A DNA stretch of 64,000 nucleotides from Streptomyces sp. A0958 (GTDB lineage Bacteria; Actinomycetota; Actinomycetes; Streptomycetales; Streptomycetaceae). A program made the position numbers and the translations under genes. This document shows positions 17,343-26,419 of this stretch, piece after piece. The DNA lies in contig NZ_SSBK01000005.1 in assembly GCF_004795035.1 (NCBI RefSeq), positions 273,447 through 337,446 of the forward strand, read 5' to 3'. Within the stretch, counting starts at the first letter, position 1, and each line of letters opens with the position of its first letter. The notes below the pieces were generated by a model. The model worked only from the letters and a program-made list of their open reading frames with translations, was not told the DNA's origin and did not search any database.

Positions 17343-19807
17343 CGGATCTCCTCCGGGCGTGTCGCGTGCAGCCGCTCGTCCGCCTCGCCCGCACCGCCGC
17401 CGGTGGTCGCGGGCACGGCCGCGCCCGGGACGGGTGCGGAGGCGGTGGTGGTGGGCGCGGGGGCGGGGGAGCCGGTGGCCTCGACGCGGCGCAGCCGGGC
17501 GGCGGCCGTCTTGAAGAGCGGCTGTTTGGAGACCGGGTCCCACTCGGTGGGCGTCAGCTCGTTCCCGGCGCGCCCGTCGCCCTCGGGCGCGAACCCGCCG
17601 TCGGTGTCCCAGTAGCCGTAGTGGAACGGCAGGAACAGCACCCCGTCCCGGATGCCGCTGACGCGTGCCTGGGCCCGTACCGTGCCGCGCGCGGTGGCGA
17701 CCTCCACCAGATCGCCCTCCTCGATGCCGTACGAGTCCGCGTCGCCGGCGGAGACCTCCACCCATACCTGGGGCGCGGCGGCCTGGAGCTGCGGGGCCCT
17801 CGCCGTCTTGGTCCGGGTGTGGAACTGGTAGAGCGTCCGGCCGGTGATCAGGGAGAACGGATACTCCCCGCCGGGCGGCTCGTGCGGCGTCACGTACTCG
17901 GCGGCCTTGATGACCGCCTTCGCCGACGGGTTCAGCGCCCGGTACTCGCTCTCCTCCACCGGCGCCCCGGTGATCAGGTCGCGCCCGAAGCTCTCGCAGT
18001 AATCGGCGCCGCTCCAGAACGCACCGTCCGCGTACAGCCGCTCCGTACCGTAGGGGTGCCGCTCGTTGCAAGGCCACTGGATACCGCTCCCGCCGCGGAG
18101 TTTGGCGTACGTGATGCCCGTGTAGTCGCAGGGGCGGCCCCGGCTGCACTCCTTCCAGCCCTCGAACGCGGCCTCCGGGCCGTTCCACGGGACCAGCGGG
18201 CCGCCGTCCTTGTCCCGCAGGCCGAGGCGGCGCGCGAAGTCGCAGAAGATGTCCAGGTCGGGCCTGGCGTCCCCGGGCGGTTCGACCGCCTTCTCCGAAA
18301 GGTGCACGGTGCGGTCCGCGTTGGTGAAGGTGCCGGTCTTCTCGCCCCAGATCGCCGCGGGCAGGACCACGTCGGCGAGCTGCGCCGTCTCGGTGAGGAA
18401 GGCGTCCTGGACGACGAGGAACAGACGTTCCTGGGCGAGCACCGAACGGATGCGCCGGAGCTCCGGCAGCGACACCGCCGGATTGGTGCCGCTGACCCAC
18501 AGCATCCGGATGGAGCCCTCCTCCACGTACCGGAACATCTGCATGGCGTGGGTGGGCGGGCCGTAGTGCGGCACCTGGAGCGGGTCCAGGTTCCACAGTC
18601 GGGCGAGCTCGGCCATGTGGGCGTCGTTCTCCCAGTTGCGGAACCCCGGCATGTCGCCGTTGGCGCCGCACTCGCGGGTGTTCTGCGCCGTCGGCTGACC
18701 GTTCATCTGGAGGACCCCGCAGCCCGGCCGCCCCAGCATGCCCCGTACCAGGTGCAGGTTGTTGACCTGCACCGCCGCCGCGGTGGCCTGGTGCGACTGG
18801 TAGAAGCCCTGCAAAACCGTGGACAGCAGCCGCTCGGCCGTGCCCAGGACGCGGGCGGCCTCCCGGACCTGTTCGGCGGGTACTCCGCAGATGTCCGCCA
18901 CATGTGCGGGCGTGTAGGCGTCAAGGCCCTTCTTCAACTCGTCGAAGCCGACGGTGTTGCGGTCGATGTAGCCCTGGTCGGTCCAGCCGTTCGCCACGAT
19001 CTCCCGCAGCAGGCCGTTCATCAGGGCGACGTTGGTCCCGGGGCGCGGCGCGAGATGCACGGTGGCCGCCCTCGCCACCGGGGTCGGCCGCGGGTCCACG
19101 CAGACGACGGCAGGGGGGTTCGGACCGGCCAGCCGGTCCAGCACGCGCGTCCACAGGACCGTCTGGGTCTCCGCCATGTTGTGGCCGAACAGCGCGATGG
19201 TGTCCGCGTGGTCGATGTCGGAGTACGAGCCCGGCTGCCCGTCACTGCCGAACGACTCCTTCAGCGCCTCGGCGGCCGTCGACGTGCACAGCCGGGTGTT
19301 GCCGTCCAGGTGGTTGGTGCCCAGGCCGCCCCGGGCGATCAGGGCGAGCGTGTAGTACTCCTCGGAGAAGAGCTGGCCCGAGGTGTAGAAGCCCACCGAC
19401 GACGGACCGCGCTCCTCCATGAGTTCCCGCGTACGGCGCACCACCCGGTCCATCGCGGTGTCCCAGTCGCTCTCCACCAGCCGGCCGGCCTCGCGCACCA
19501 GCGGCCGGGTCAGCCGGTCTGGGGAGCCGTTCGCCTGCCAGCCGAACAGGTCCTTCGGGCCGAGCCGCCCATGGTTGACCCGGTCCTGCGCGCGCCCCCG
19601 CACCCCGACGATCCGCCCGCCTTTCACGGCGATGTCGAGCCCGTCCCCGTTGGAGTGCAGGACTGCCGCCGACTGGACCCAGCGCTCGACCTGGTCCGGT
19701 GTGACCCCGTCGGCGAGCCGGGTGTCCACCCGTACGGGCCACGGCTCTCCCCGGCCGTACGGGGTCCGGGTGCCCCAGGGCTGTGCGATGCGGTCGGTTC
19801 GTGTCAT
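17339..19807 (-). CDS. Molybdopterin oxidoreductase (nitrate reductase/formate dehydrogenase superfamily) lacking the N-terminal Fe-S motif
   Basis: 822 residues from the ATG at 19807, behind GAGGAGC. It follows the bis-MGD molybdoenzyme fold: ITGRTLYQFHTRTKTARAPQ and the C-terminal cofactor domain with DLVEVATARGTVRAQARVSG are clear. The probable molybdenum ligand is Cys174 in GNTRLCTSTAAEALK. The N-terminal Cys-x2-Cys-x3-Cys cluster usual in this superfamily is absent (VQSAAVLHSNGDGLDIAVKG at 44-63), and the position of the fourth cysteine (GRLC) reads GRLGPKDLFGW. It therefore probably has no proximal [4Fe-4S] centre. The physiological substrate is unknown. It heads a two-gene unit with the helical protein downstream. 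Confidence 0.88.
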   Translation of the reverse strand: MTRTDRIAQPWGTRTPYGRGEPWPVRVDTRLADGVTPDQVERWVQSAAVLHSNGDGLDIAVKGGRIVGVRGRAQDRVNHGRLGPKDLFGWQANGSPDRLTRPLVREAGRLVESDWDTAMDRVVRRTRELMEERGPSSVGFYTSGQLFSEEYYTLALIARGGLGTNHLDGNTRLCTSTAAEALKESFGSDGQPGSYSDIDHADTIALFGHNMAETQTVLWTRVLDRLAGPNPPAVVCVDPRPTPVARAATVHLAPRPGTNVALMNGLLREIVANGWTDQGYIDRNTVGFDELKKGLDAYTPAHVADICGVPAEQVREAARVLGTAERLLSTVLQGFYQSHQATAAAVQVNNLHLVRGMLGRPGCGVLQMNGQPTAQNTRECGANGDMPGFRNWENDAHMAELARLWNLDPLQVPHYGPPTHAMQMFRYVEEGSIRMLWVSGTNPAVSLPELRRIRSVLAQERLFLVVQDAFLTETAQLADVVLPAAIWGEKTGTFTNADRTVHLSEKAVEPPGDARPDLDIFCDFARRLGLRDKDGGPLVPWNGPEAAFEGWKECSRGRPCDYTGITYAKLRGGSGIQWPCNERHPYGTERLYADGAFWSGADYCESFGRDLITGAPVEESEYRALNPSAKAVIKAAEYVTPHEPPGGEYPFSLITGRTLYQFHTRTKTARAPQLQAAAPQVWVEVSAGDADSYGIEEGDLVEVATARGTVRAQARVSGIRDGVLFLPFHYGYWDTDGGFAPEGDGRAGNELTPTEWDPVSKQPLFKTAAARLRRVEATGSPAPAPTTTASAPVPGAAVPATTGGGAGEADERLHATRPEEIR

Positions 19808-19817
19808 CGGGTGCTCC

Positions 19818-20999
19818 TCAGGTGCGGCCGGTACGGGCACGCCCGGCCGGAAGCGCCGAGCCGTCGGCGCCGGGCATCAGGTCGTCGAGCAGGGCCTGGC
19901 AGCAGGCCAGCAGGCTGCCGAGCGAGGCGCGGGTGTCGGTGCCGGGCCCGTGCAGGTGCCCCATCGCGTCGGCCAGGGCACGGCGGGCCTCGTCCAGGTG
20001 GCCGGCGCGCCGTTCCAGGCACTCGTCGTCCGGGCCCTGCTCCATGAGCGTCTGGTCGGCCGCGCAGACCTTCCCGGCGGCGGCCAGTACGAGGCTCAGG
20101 TCCTCCAGGGACCGGCCCGGCGGGCGGGGCAGCGCCCGCCGCTCGGAGGCGGTCTCCCAGAGGGTCAGCGTCAGGGTGAGCAGGCGGTTCCCCACCTGCG
20201 CCCAGAGGACGTCCCACGTATCGGAGGGGGAGGGGGTGCTGCGGCGCATCCGGTGGCCCGGGTTGAACCGGAAGCTCTCCGACGCCCACCCGCGCGCCGC
20301 CCGAAGCTCCGACAGCGCCCCCGGCAGCTCCCCGGCGGCCCGGTGCCAGCGCCCCGCCTGCTCCTCGTCGTACTCCTTGACGACGCCCTCGCTCAATTCG
20401 CGCAGGAGGCGGGCGCAGTCGCGGGGCAGCGCGCACGCGAGGGTTTTGACGTGCAGGGAGTGCACGGGCGGCAGGACGATCGCGTTGACCGCGATCCCGA
20501 CGACGGCCCCCACCGCGGTCTCCAGCAGCCGGTGTCCGACGGCGGGCAGCGAGTAGGACCCGTAGGCCAGGACGAACAGGGCGGTCGTCGGCGCGTACAG
20601 GCCCTGCTCGCCGACCGGCGCCCAGTTGCCGAGGAGCACGGTCAGCGGGAGGGCGATGAGCATGGCGGACATGGTGTCCCCGGTGACCGCCGCGGCCCCG
20701 GCGGCGAGCAGGGTTCCGGACGCCATCATCGCGAGCAGTTCGACCGCGGAGCGCAGGGAGCGGTAGACGGTTCCCTGGACCAGGGCCACGGCCGCCCAGG
20801 GGGCCATCAGCGCCATCGGGGCCGCCAGCCACCAGCCCGTCAGCGCCCAGGCGAGGGCGGCCGCGGCGGCGGCCTTCAGGGACTGCACCAACTGGTACCG
20901 GCCGGGGAAGCGCATGTCCGAGGCAAGGGAGCCCCACCACGCCTTCACGTCGGCCGGCCGGGCGAGCAGGCCCCCTGCCGTCTTCCCGGTCCGGGACAC
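19818..20999 (-). CDS. FUSC family (aromatic acid exporter-like) membrane protein
   Basis: About 393 residues from the GTG at 20999, six bases after AGGGAGGG; a TTG at 21005 is in frame but too close to that site. The N-terminal half is hydrophobic with five or six helices (AAAAALAWALTGWWLAAP, APTTALFVLAYGSYSLPAVG, LLETAVGAVVGIAVNAIVLP). The second half is a charged cytoplasmic region of helices. This matches FUSC/ArAE-type proteins, some of which export aromatic acids. It lies 10 bases upstream of the molybdoenzyme gene and may be cotranscribed. Confidence 0.85.
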   Translation of the reverse strand: MSRTGKTAGGLLARPADVKAWWGSLASDMRFPGRYQLVQSLKAAAAAALAWALTGWWLAAPMALMAPWAAVALVQGTVYRSLRSAVELLAMMASGTLLAAGAAAVTGDTMSAMLIALPLTVLLGNWAPVGEQGLYAPTTALFVLAYGSYSLPAVGHRLLETAVGAVVGIAVNAIVLPPVHSLHVKTLACALPRDCARLLRELSEGVVKEYDEEQAGRWHRAAGELPGALSELRAARGWASESFRFNPGHRMRRSTPSPSDTWDVLWAQVGNRLLTLTLTLWETASERRALPRPPGRSLEDLSLVLAAAGKVCAADQTLMEQGPDDECLERRAGHLDEARRALADAMGHLHGPGTDTRASLGSLLACCQALLDDLMPGADGSALPAGRARTGRT

Positions 21000-21049
21000 G
21001 GACAACCCTCCCTCTGCGCATACCGACCCGGCCTGTTTCCGCCGCGCGG

Positions 21050-21520
21050 TCAGCCCCTCCGCCCCTGTTCCTCTTCCTCGTCCGTGGTGTGGACGGCGGC
21101 CTCCTCGGCGGATGCCGCGCCGCCGTCGATGCCCACGTCGTCGGCGTAGACGTCGGTGCGCCGTCCGGGCACCTCGTCCGCCGCACTCAGACGGCCGGAA
21201 CGCGTCTCGCCGTCCTTCGGCTCCAGCGGTTCGCCCTCGCCGCCGTTCAGGTCACCGATGCCGTCGCCGTCCGGCGGCTCGACGTCGTCGACCTCCTGCG
21301 CCAGGCGCTGGTCGAGGGATTCGCCGCGGCGCTCCTCCTCGCCCGTCGTTCCGTACTTGTCGACGGCCAGCGGACGCTCGGGCGGGGAGTAGCCCTCTTC
21401 CATCTGGTCGTCCAGCCCTCGTTCGCCGAGGGTGTTCTCCATGTCGAGTTCGTCGTTCGGCGGGTCCTGGCCGTCGTCCTGCGGCTGGTAGACATCGTCG
21501 CCACGTGCCTCTGTCGGCAT
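21050..21520 (-). CDS. DUF5709-type acidic hydrophilic protein
   Basis: 156 residues from the ATG at 21520, behind GGAAGGACG. It is acidic and proline/glycine-rich with no hydrophobic core: VYQPQDDGQDPPNDELDMEN near the start, then LGERGLDDQMEEGYSPPERP and RLAQEVDDVEPPDGDG. This is the composition and motif order of DUF5709 proteins, which are widespread in actinomycetes and of unknown function. It is likely disordered. It lies among stress genes and a 25-base palindrome is found 43 bases upstream. Confidence 0.85.
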   Translation of the reverse strand: MPTEARGDDVYQPQDDGQDPPNDELDMENTLGERGLDDQMEEGYSPPERPLAVDKYGTTGEEERRGESLDQRLAQEVDDVEPPDGDGIGDLNGGEGEPLEPKDGETRSGRLSAADEVPGRRTDVYADDVGIDGGAASAEEAAVHTTDEEEEQGRRG

Positions 21521-21562
21521 GATTCGTCCTTCCGTCGGAGGCGTCATGAGTGCCCGGGAGCC

Positions 21563-21587
21563 GCCGGGTGGCGTCACGCCACCCGGC
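21563..21587. repeat. 25-base perfect palindrome upstream of DUF5709 gene
   Basis: Two 12-base arms (21563-21574 and 21576-21587) around one central base; the arms read GCCGGGTGGCGT and its complement. It lies between the 70-residue gene (stop at 21651) and the DUF5709 ATG (21520). It could form a terminator or attenuator hairpin for the upstream gene, or be an operator. No U-tract follows. Confidence 0.6.
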
Positions 21588-21650
21588 CGCTTCCCTTCGC
21601 ACCCCTGCGAGTGCCCTGCCGGGCATGGTGGAAACACCCCATTTGTCACC

Positions 21651-21863
21651 CTAGGTGTGCGGCTGATCCGCGTCCTCCTGGGCGTCCTCATTCGGGGTCA
21701 GCGCATCCCCGGCCTCGCTGTCCCTGTCCTTTTCGCCGCGCCGCTTCCCGAGATCCGCGACATCCGTCTCGGCCTCCTCCGCCTCCTGGAGCACCTCGTC
21801 CGCGGCGGTCCGGGGAGGCTTCCCGCCGTCCGGGCGGCTGTGCTCGTGATCCTGGTGGTTCAT
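21651..21863 (-). CDS. Small hydrophilic protein, unknown function
   Basis: 70 residues from the ATG at 21863, with GTAAGGAGACAC giving a good ribosome-binding site. The sequence opens MNHQDHEHSRPDGG and continues with charged residues (EVLQEAEEAETDVADLGKRR) and no hydrophobic stretch. It is probably disordered, like the DUF5709 neighbour. I do not recognise a named family. The good start context and codon bias support it being real despite its size. Confidence 0.65.
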   Translation of the reverse strand: MNHQDHEHSRPDGGKPPRTAADEVLQEAEEAETDVADLGKRRGEKDRDSEAGDALTPNEDAQEDADQPHT

Positions 21864-21956
21864 GTGTCTCCTTACGTGGGCGGCGCCCCGCCGACCGGGC
21901 GGGACGGCACGTGGCGGGCCTGCGGAGGCCCGGCCTCCTCCCGCGCGTGCCCTGGA

Positions 21957-21984
21957 CCGGGCCGGCTACACACCACCGGCCCGG
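21957..21984. terminator. Probable terminator after the catalase gene
   Basis: Perfect 9-bp stem (21957-21965 and 21976-21984, arms CCGGGCCGG and complement) with a 10-base loop, eight bases beyond the catalase stop on the minus strand. There is no clear U-tract, as is usual in Streptomyces. Confidence 0.55.
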
Positions 21985-21991
21985 CGCGGTC

Positions 21992-24271
21992 TCAGAGGGC
22001 CGGGGTGAAGCGGTCCCAGACACGGTGACCTGCGAGAAGCGTGGCCACGCCGTCCAGCACGGTGGACGCGGCGCTGCCGGACACCACCCCGGCCGCGTCC
22101 GCGGCCAGACCGGCCTTCTCCAGCACCGTCGCCCCGTCGCCCCAGGCACCGACGGCCTTGCCGTGGCGGAACGCCTCGGTGACCAGCAGCAGGACGCGCG
22201 GGTCCACGCCGGTGGCGGCGGCCACGTCGTCGTCGGTCTTGGCGTCGCGCGCCCCGTACGCGTCGGCGCCCGGAACGGGGGCCCCGGCCAGCACGACCGC
22301 GTCGAACTCGGTCGACCGGGCGGTGGCGAAGGTGCGCTGCACGGTGACCGGGTCGCCGCCGCCGCCCAGCTCGCCGCCCGTCGGCGCGATCACCAGCGGA
22401 ACCATCCCGGCGTCCAGGATCACCCCGCGCGCCTCCCGCACGGCGTCCAGGCCGGTCTCCCCGTCGGTGACGATGCCGACGACCCGGCCGTCGACCGGCC
22501 AGGTACGGCCGAGCTGGGACAGCGCGGGGCTCGGCTCGACCGACGCCAGGGCCACCGTCGCCTCCGGCGCCGGCAGGCCAAGGCCCTGCGCGACGCGCGA
22601 GCACAGCTCCGGGTCGATGTTGGCGAGCGCCTTGAGCCCCCGCTCCTTGACCGCCTTCTCCCAGCACTTGCCGAGCTCGAAGGTGTACGCGGCGACGATG
22701 TGCTCGCGCTCCGTGGGCGTCATGCTGAGCCAGAACAGCCGCGCCTGGCTGAAGTGGTCGTCGAAGGAGGCCGCCGCGTCCCGCACCTTGCGGGCCGCCG
22801 GGACCTCGGCGGGCACCTCGATGTACGCACCGGTGTCCGCGCCGGCGACGAACGGGCAGCCACCGTCCAGGGAGTTGGGCCGGTACGGTGCCACGCCGCG
22901 GTGCACGGCCGTCTGGTGCATGCCGTCGCGCAGCATGTCGTTGACCGGCGCGTGGGTCCGGTTGATCGGCAGCTGCGCGAAGTTGGGCCCGCCGAGCCGG
23001 GTGATCTGGGTGTCGATGTACGAGAAGAGCCGGCCCTGCATCAGCGGGTCGTTGGTGACGTCGATGCCCGGGACCATGTGGCCGACGTGGAAGGCGACCT
23101 GCTCGGTCTCGGCGAAGTAGTTCGACGGGTTCGCGTTCAGGGTCATCAGACCGATCGGGCGGACCGGCGCCAGCTCCTCCGGCACGATCTTCGTCGGGTC
23201 CAGCAGGTCGATGCCCTCGAACATCTGGTCCTCGTTGTCGGGGAACGTCTGCACGCCCAGCTCCCACTGGGGGAAGGCGCCCGCCTCGATCGCGTCGGCC
23301 AGGTCACGGCGGTGGAAGTCGGGGTCCATGCCCGCGGTGATCTGCGCCTCCTCCCAGACCTGCGAGTGCACACCCAGCTTCGGCTTCCAGTGGAACTTCA
23401 CCAGCGTGGTCGCGCCCTCGGCGTTGACCAGCCGGAACGTGTGGATGCCGAAGCCCTCCATCATCCGGTACGAACGCGGGATGCCCCGGTCCGACATGTT
23501 CCACAGGGTGTGGTGGGTCGCCTCCGTGTGCAGGGTGACGAAGTCCCAGAACGTGTCGTGCGCGCTCTGCGCCTGCGGGATCTCACGGTCCGGGTGCGGC
23601 TTGCCGGCGTGGATGATGTCGGGGAACTTGATCGCGTCCTGGATGAAGAACACCGGGATGTTGTTGCCGACCAGGTCGAACACACCCTCCTCGGTGTAGA
23701 ACTTCGTCGCGAAGCCCCGGGTGTCGCGCACCGTGTCGGCGGAGCCGCGCGAGCCGAGCACGGTGGAGAACCGTACGAACACCGGCGTCTCGGCGCCCTC
23801 GGCGAGGAAGGCGGCCTTGGTGATGCCCGCCGCGGCGCCGTAGGCCCGGAAGACACCGTGCGCGGCGGCCCCACGGGCGTGCACCACCCGCTCCGGGATG
23901 CGCTCGTGGTCGAAGTGGGTGATCTTCTCCCGGAGGTGGTGGTCCTGGAGCAGGACCGGGCCGCGGGGACCGGCCTTCAGCGAGTGGTCCGTGTCGTACA
24001 GGCGCGCACCCTGCGCGGTGGTGAGGTAGGCGCCGCCCTGGGCCACCTTGTCCTGCGGGGCGCCGGTCGGCTGCCCCGTCGGGCTGTACGTGTCGGGCCC
24101 GGTCTGGTCGTGCTTGGGCGGCAGCGGCTCGCGCGCCTTGGTGGGCTCCTCGACCTGGGCGGCCTCGGGGCCGGGGGCGCCGGGCAGTTCGTTGCCCGGG
24201 CTGACGGCCTCCTGCACCTTGCCTGCGATCTTCTCCGCGGCGGCTGACACCGGGTTCTTCTTCTCGCTCAC
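21992..24271 (-). CDS. katE: Large-subunit haem catalase (KatE/HPII type)
   Basis: 759 residues from a GTG at 24271 ([18 protein letters not shown]). The length is that of large clade 2 catalases. The catalytic His131 lies in [13 protein letters not shown], followed by [34 protein letters not shown] with the active-site asparagine, and [13 protein letters not shown] with the haem-ligand tyrosine. The last 170 or so residues form the DJ-1/PfpI-like domain ([35 protein letters not shown]). It breaks down hydrogen peroxide in the cytoplasm. The ribosome-binding site is weak (GAGATTGGA). A 17-base tandem repeat lies 51 to 84 bases upstream. Confidence 0.95.
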   Translation of the reverse strand: MSEKKNPVSAAAEKIAGKVQEAVSPGNELPGAPGPEAAQVEEPTKAREPLPPKHDQTGPDTYSPTGQPTGAPQDKVAQGGAYLTTAQGARLYDTDHSLKAGPRGPVLLQDHHLREKITHFDHERIPERVVHARGAAAHGVFRAYGAAAGITKAAFLAEGAETPVFVRFSTVLGSRGSADTVRDTRGFATKFYTEEGVFDLVGNNIPVFFIQDAIKFPDIIHAGKPHPDREIPQAQSAHDTFWDFVTLHTEATHHTLWNMSDRGIPRSYRMMEGFGIHTFRLVNAEGATTLVKFHWKPKLGVHSQVWEEAQITAGMDPDFHRRDLADAIEAGAFPQWELGVQTFPDNEDQMFEGIDLLDPTKIVPEELAPVRPIGLMTLNANPSNYFAETEQVAFHVGHMVPGIDVTNDPLMQGRLFSYIDTQITRLGGPNFAQLPINRTHAPVNDMLRDGMHQTAVHRGVAPYRPNSLDGGCPFVAGADTGAYIEVPAEVPAARKVRDAAASFDDHFSQARLFWLSMTPTEREHIVAAYTFELGKCWEKAVKERGLKALANIDPELCSRVAQGLGLPAPEATVALASVEPSPALSQLGRTWPVDGRVVGIVTDGETGLDAVREARGVILDAGMVPLVIAPTGGELGGGGDPVTVQRTFATARSTEFDAVVLAGAPVPGADAYGARDAKTDDDVAAATGVDPRVLLLVTEAFRHGKAVGAWGDGATVLEKAGLAADAAGVVSGSAASTVLDGVATLLAGHRVWDRFTPAL

Positions 24272-24321
24272 TGAATTCCAATCTCGCGGGGGGACGGGCA
24301 GTGCCGTGCGCGCAGTGGCCG

Positions 24322-24355
24322 GCACGCGCTTGGGGACGGCACGCGCTTGGGGACG
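24322..24355. repeat. 17-bp direct repeat in the katE/APC permease divergent region
   Basis: Two adjacent identical 17-base units (24322-24338 and 24339-24355, GCACGCGCTTGGGGACG), followed by a partial third start (GCACC). It lies 51-84 bases upstream of the catalase GTG, a position suited to a regulator-binding site or a promoter duplicated by slippage. It is not part of a coding gene. Confidence 0.75.
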
Positions 24356-24497
24356 GCACCGCCTGACCACGGGTACCCTGCGCCCCGCGGCCGGACACCT
24401 GGGTTGCGCCATCCGGCGCCACGCCCCGGGAGCCGCCGCACCCCGTACGGCGGAAAGCCCACCCGCTGCGGAGGAGCGCAACGGGTATACGGCTCCC

Positions 24498-25823
24498 GTG
24501 AACGCTCCCCGAACCAGCCCCGAGAAGCCGGACGCTCCGACGAGCCTCAAGAAGGACCTGACGACCCCGCTGCTCTACTTCTTCATCCTCGGAGACGTCC
24601 TCGGCGCGGGCGTGTACGTGCTGATCGGCGAGGTCGCGGCCGATGCCGGCGGCGCCGTCTGGGTGCCCCTCCTGGTGGCCCTGTGCCTGGCCCTGCTCAC
24701 GGCCACCTCGTACGCCGAACTGGCCACCAAGTACCCGCGCGCGGGCGGCGCCTCCCACTACGCCACCCTGGCGTACGGCCCCTTCATCGGGTTCGTCGCC
24801 GGATTCTGCATGCTCGCGGCAGGAGTGGTGTCGGTTGCCGCGCTGACCCGGGGATTCGGCGGCGACTACCTGTCCGAGTTCGTCACGCTCCCGCTGGTCC
24901 TCGTCACGGTCGTCTTCCTGGTGGCGCTGGCGCTGCTGAACGCCCGCGGCATCAGCGAATCGACCCGGGCCAACGCCGTCGCCACCGTCATCGAGGTCAG
25001 CGGGCTGCTGCTGGTGATCGGGCTCGGCGCCTGGATCGTGCTGCGCGGCGACGGGGACGTGGGTCGGCTGACGGACCTGGGCACCGAGAGCGAGGGACCG
25101 GTCCTGGCCGTGCTGAGCGGCGCCGTGCTCGCGTACTACTCGTTCGTCGGCTTCGAGACGTCCGTCAACGTGGCCGAAGAGACCCGCGATCCCCGCCGCT
25201 CGTACCCCAGGGCGCTCTTCGGCGCCCTGCTCACCGCCGGCGCCGTCTACGCCCTGGTCGGTGCCGCCGCCGCGGCCGCCGTGCCGACCGGGACGCTGGC
25301 GCGGTCCACCGGGCCGCTGCTCGAAGTCGTCCGTACGGCCGGCACCGTGCCCACCTGGCTGTTCAGCGCCATCGCCCTGGTGGCCGTGGCCAACGGAGCG
25401 CTCCTGACGGGCATCATGTCCTCGCGGCTGGCGTACGGCATGGCCCGCGACGGGCTGCTGCCGCGCTTCCTGACCGCGGTGCTGCCCGGCCGGCGCACCC
25501 CGTGGGCGGCGATCGCCGCGACCACCGCCCTGTCGCTGCTGCTCGCCCTGACCGGCGACGTCTCCACGCTCGCCTCGACACTGGTCCTGCTCCTCCTCGT
25601 CGTCTTCTTCCTCGTCAACACCTCGCTGCTCGTCCTGCGCCGCGACCCGGGCCGCGCCGATCACTTCAGGGCGCCGGTCGTCGTACCCGTACTCGGCGCA
25701 GCTTCCTGCGTCGGGCTCGCCACCCAGATCGAAGGCGCGGTCTGGCTGAGGGGGCTGGCCGTCCTCGCGGTGGGCGTCGTGCTGGGCGCCGTGGCCGCAC
25801 TACGGCTGCGCCGCGCCCGCTGA
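24498..25823 (+). CDS. APC superfamily amino acid permease
   Basis: 441 residues from a GTG at 24498. Six bases upstream is TATACG (24486-24491), which would place a transcription start at or near the GTG, so the mRNA may be leaderless; no ribosome-binding site is at normal distance. The protein has about 12 hydrophobic helices, starting LYFFILGDVLGAGVYVLIGE, the G-x-G-V helix 1 pattern of APC permeases. It continues with YAELATKYPRAGGASHY and GFETSVNVAEETRDPRRSYP, both conserved in this family. The substrate is probably an amino acid or polyamine and is not determined. Confidence 0.9.
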   Translation: MNAPRTSPEKPDAPTSLKKDLTTPLLYFFILGDVLGAGVYVLIGEVAADAGGAVWVPLLVALCLALLTATSYAELATKYPRAGGASHYATLAYGPFIGFVAGFCMLAAGVVSVAALTRGFGGDYLSEFVTLPLVLVTVVFLVALALLNARGISESTRANAVATVIEVSGLLLVIGLGAWIVLRGDGDVGRLTDLGTESEGPVLAVLSGAVLAYYSFVGFETSVNVAEETRDPRRSYPRALFGALLTAGAVYALVGAAAAAAVPTGTLARSTGPLLEVVRTAGTVPTWLFSAIALVAVANGALLTGIMSSRLAYGMARDGLLPRFLTAVLPGRRTPWAAIAATTALSLLLALTGDVSTLASTLVLLLLVVFFLVNTSLLVLRRDPGRADHFRAPVVVPVLGAASCVGLATQIEGAVWLRGLAVLAVGVVLGAVAALRLRRAR

Positions 25824-25870
25824 ACGGCGCCCCCCCAGTACGCTTGCGGCCACGTGGACGACAAGGGGGC

Positions 25871-26275
25871 ATGGTGCACGAGAGACCTGCGGACGGACCG
25901 GCGACTGGTGCGATGGCGGGGCGGCCCTGGTGGACGGCCAACGAACTCCTGGCGTTCCTCGTGGAACTCGTGGCGCTGGCCTGCCTCTTCTGGTGGGGGT
26001 TCTCCCTCGCGGACCACCTGGCCGTCCGGCTCCCGCTCGGCTGCGCCGTCCTCGCGGCGGCCATCGCGCTGTGGGCCCTGTTCGCCGCTCCGCGCGCCCG
26101 CTTCCGCCCGCCGCTCGCCGGGGTGCTGGCGGTCAAGGCCCTGGTGCTCGGCGGGGGCGCGTCCGCGCTGTACGGGGTCGGGCACCCCACGGCCGCCGCG
26201 GCCCTGGCCGTCGTCGTCGTGGTCAACACCGCCCTGGCGGAGACCTTCCGGCGCCGGCCCGCCCCCGCTTCGTAG
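25871..26275 (+). CDS. YrdB/DUF2568 family small membrane protein
   Basis: 134 residues from the ATG at 25871, behind AAGGGGGC. It has four predicted membrane helices: ELLAFLVELVALACLFWWGF, LPLGCAVLAAAIALWALFAA, VLAVKALVLGGGASALYGVG and AAALAVVVVVNTALAE. The NELLAFLVELVAL start is typical of the YrdB/DUF2568 family, whose function is unknown. It lies 47 bases after the permease and could be cotranscribed. An open frame extends upstream, overlapping the permease out of frame. Confidence 0.82.
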   Translation: MVHERPADGPATGAMAGRPWWTANELLAFLVELVALACLFWWGFSLADHLAVRLPLGCAVLAAAIALWALFAAPRARFRPPLAGVLAVKALVLGGGASALYGVGHPTAAAALAVVVVVNTALAETFRRRPAPAS

Positions 26276-26419
26276 GGGCGCGGCCGGGCGACCGGCCCGC
26301 GGAGTCGGTAGCGTGGACATAACGACGAGACCGGACGCCCAGGGACCGAGGACCGCGCAAGCAACCGGCGTCACGCCCGGCCACGGCCCCTGACCACCGC
26401 CCGGGAAGGGACGCCGCTC

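Noticed and set aside
21089..24247. 1052-codon plus-strand frame opposite catalase
   Set aside because: Antisense shadow of katE and DUF5709; no protein motif or ribosome-binding site.
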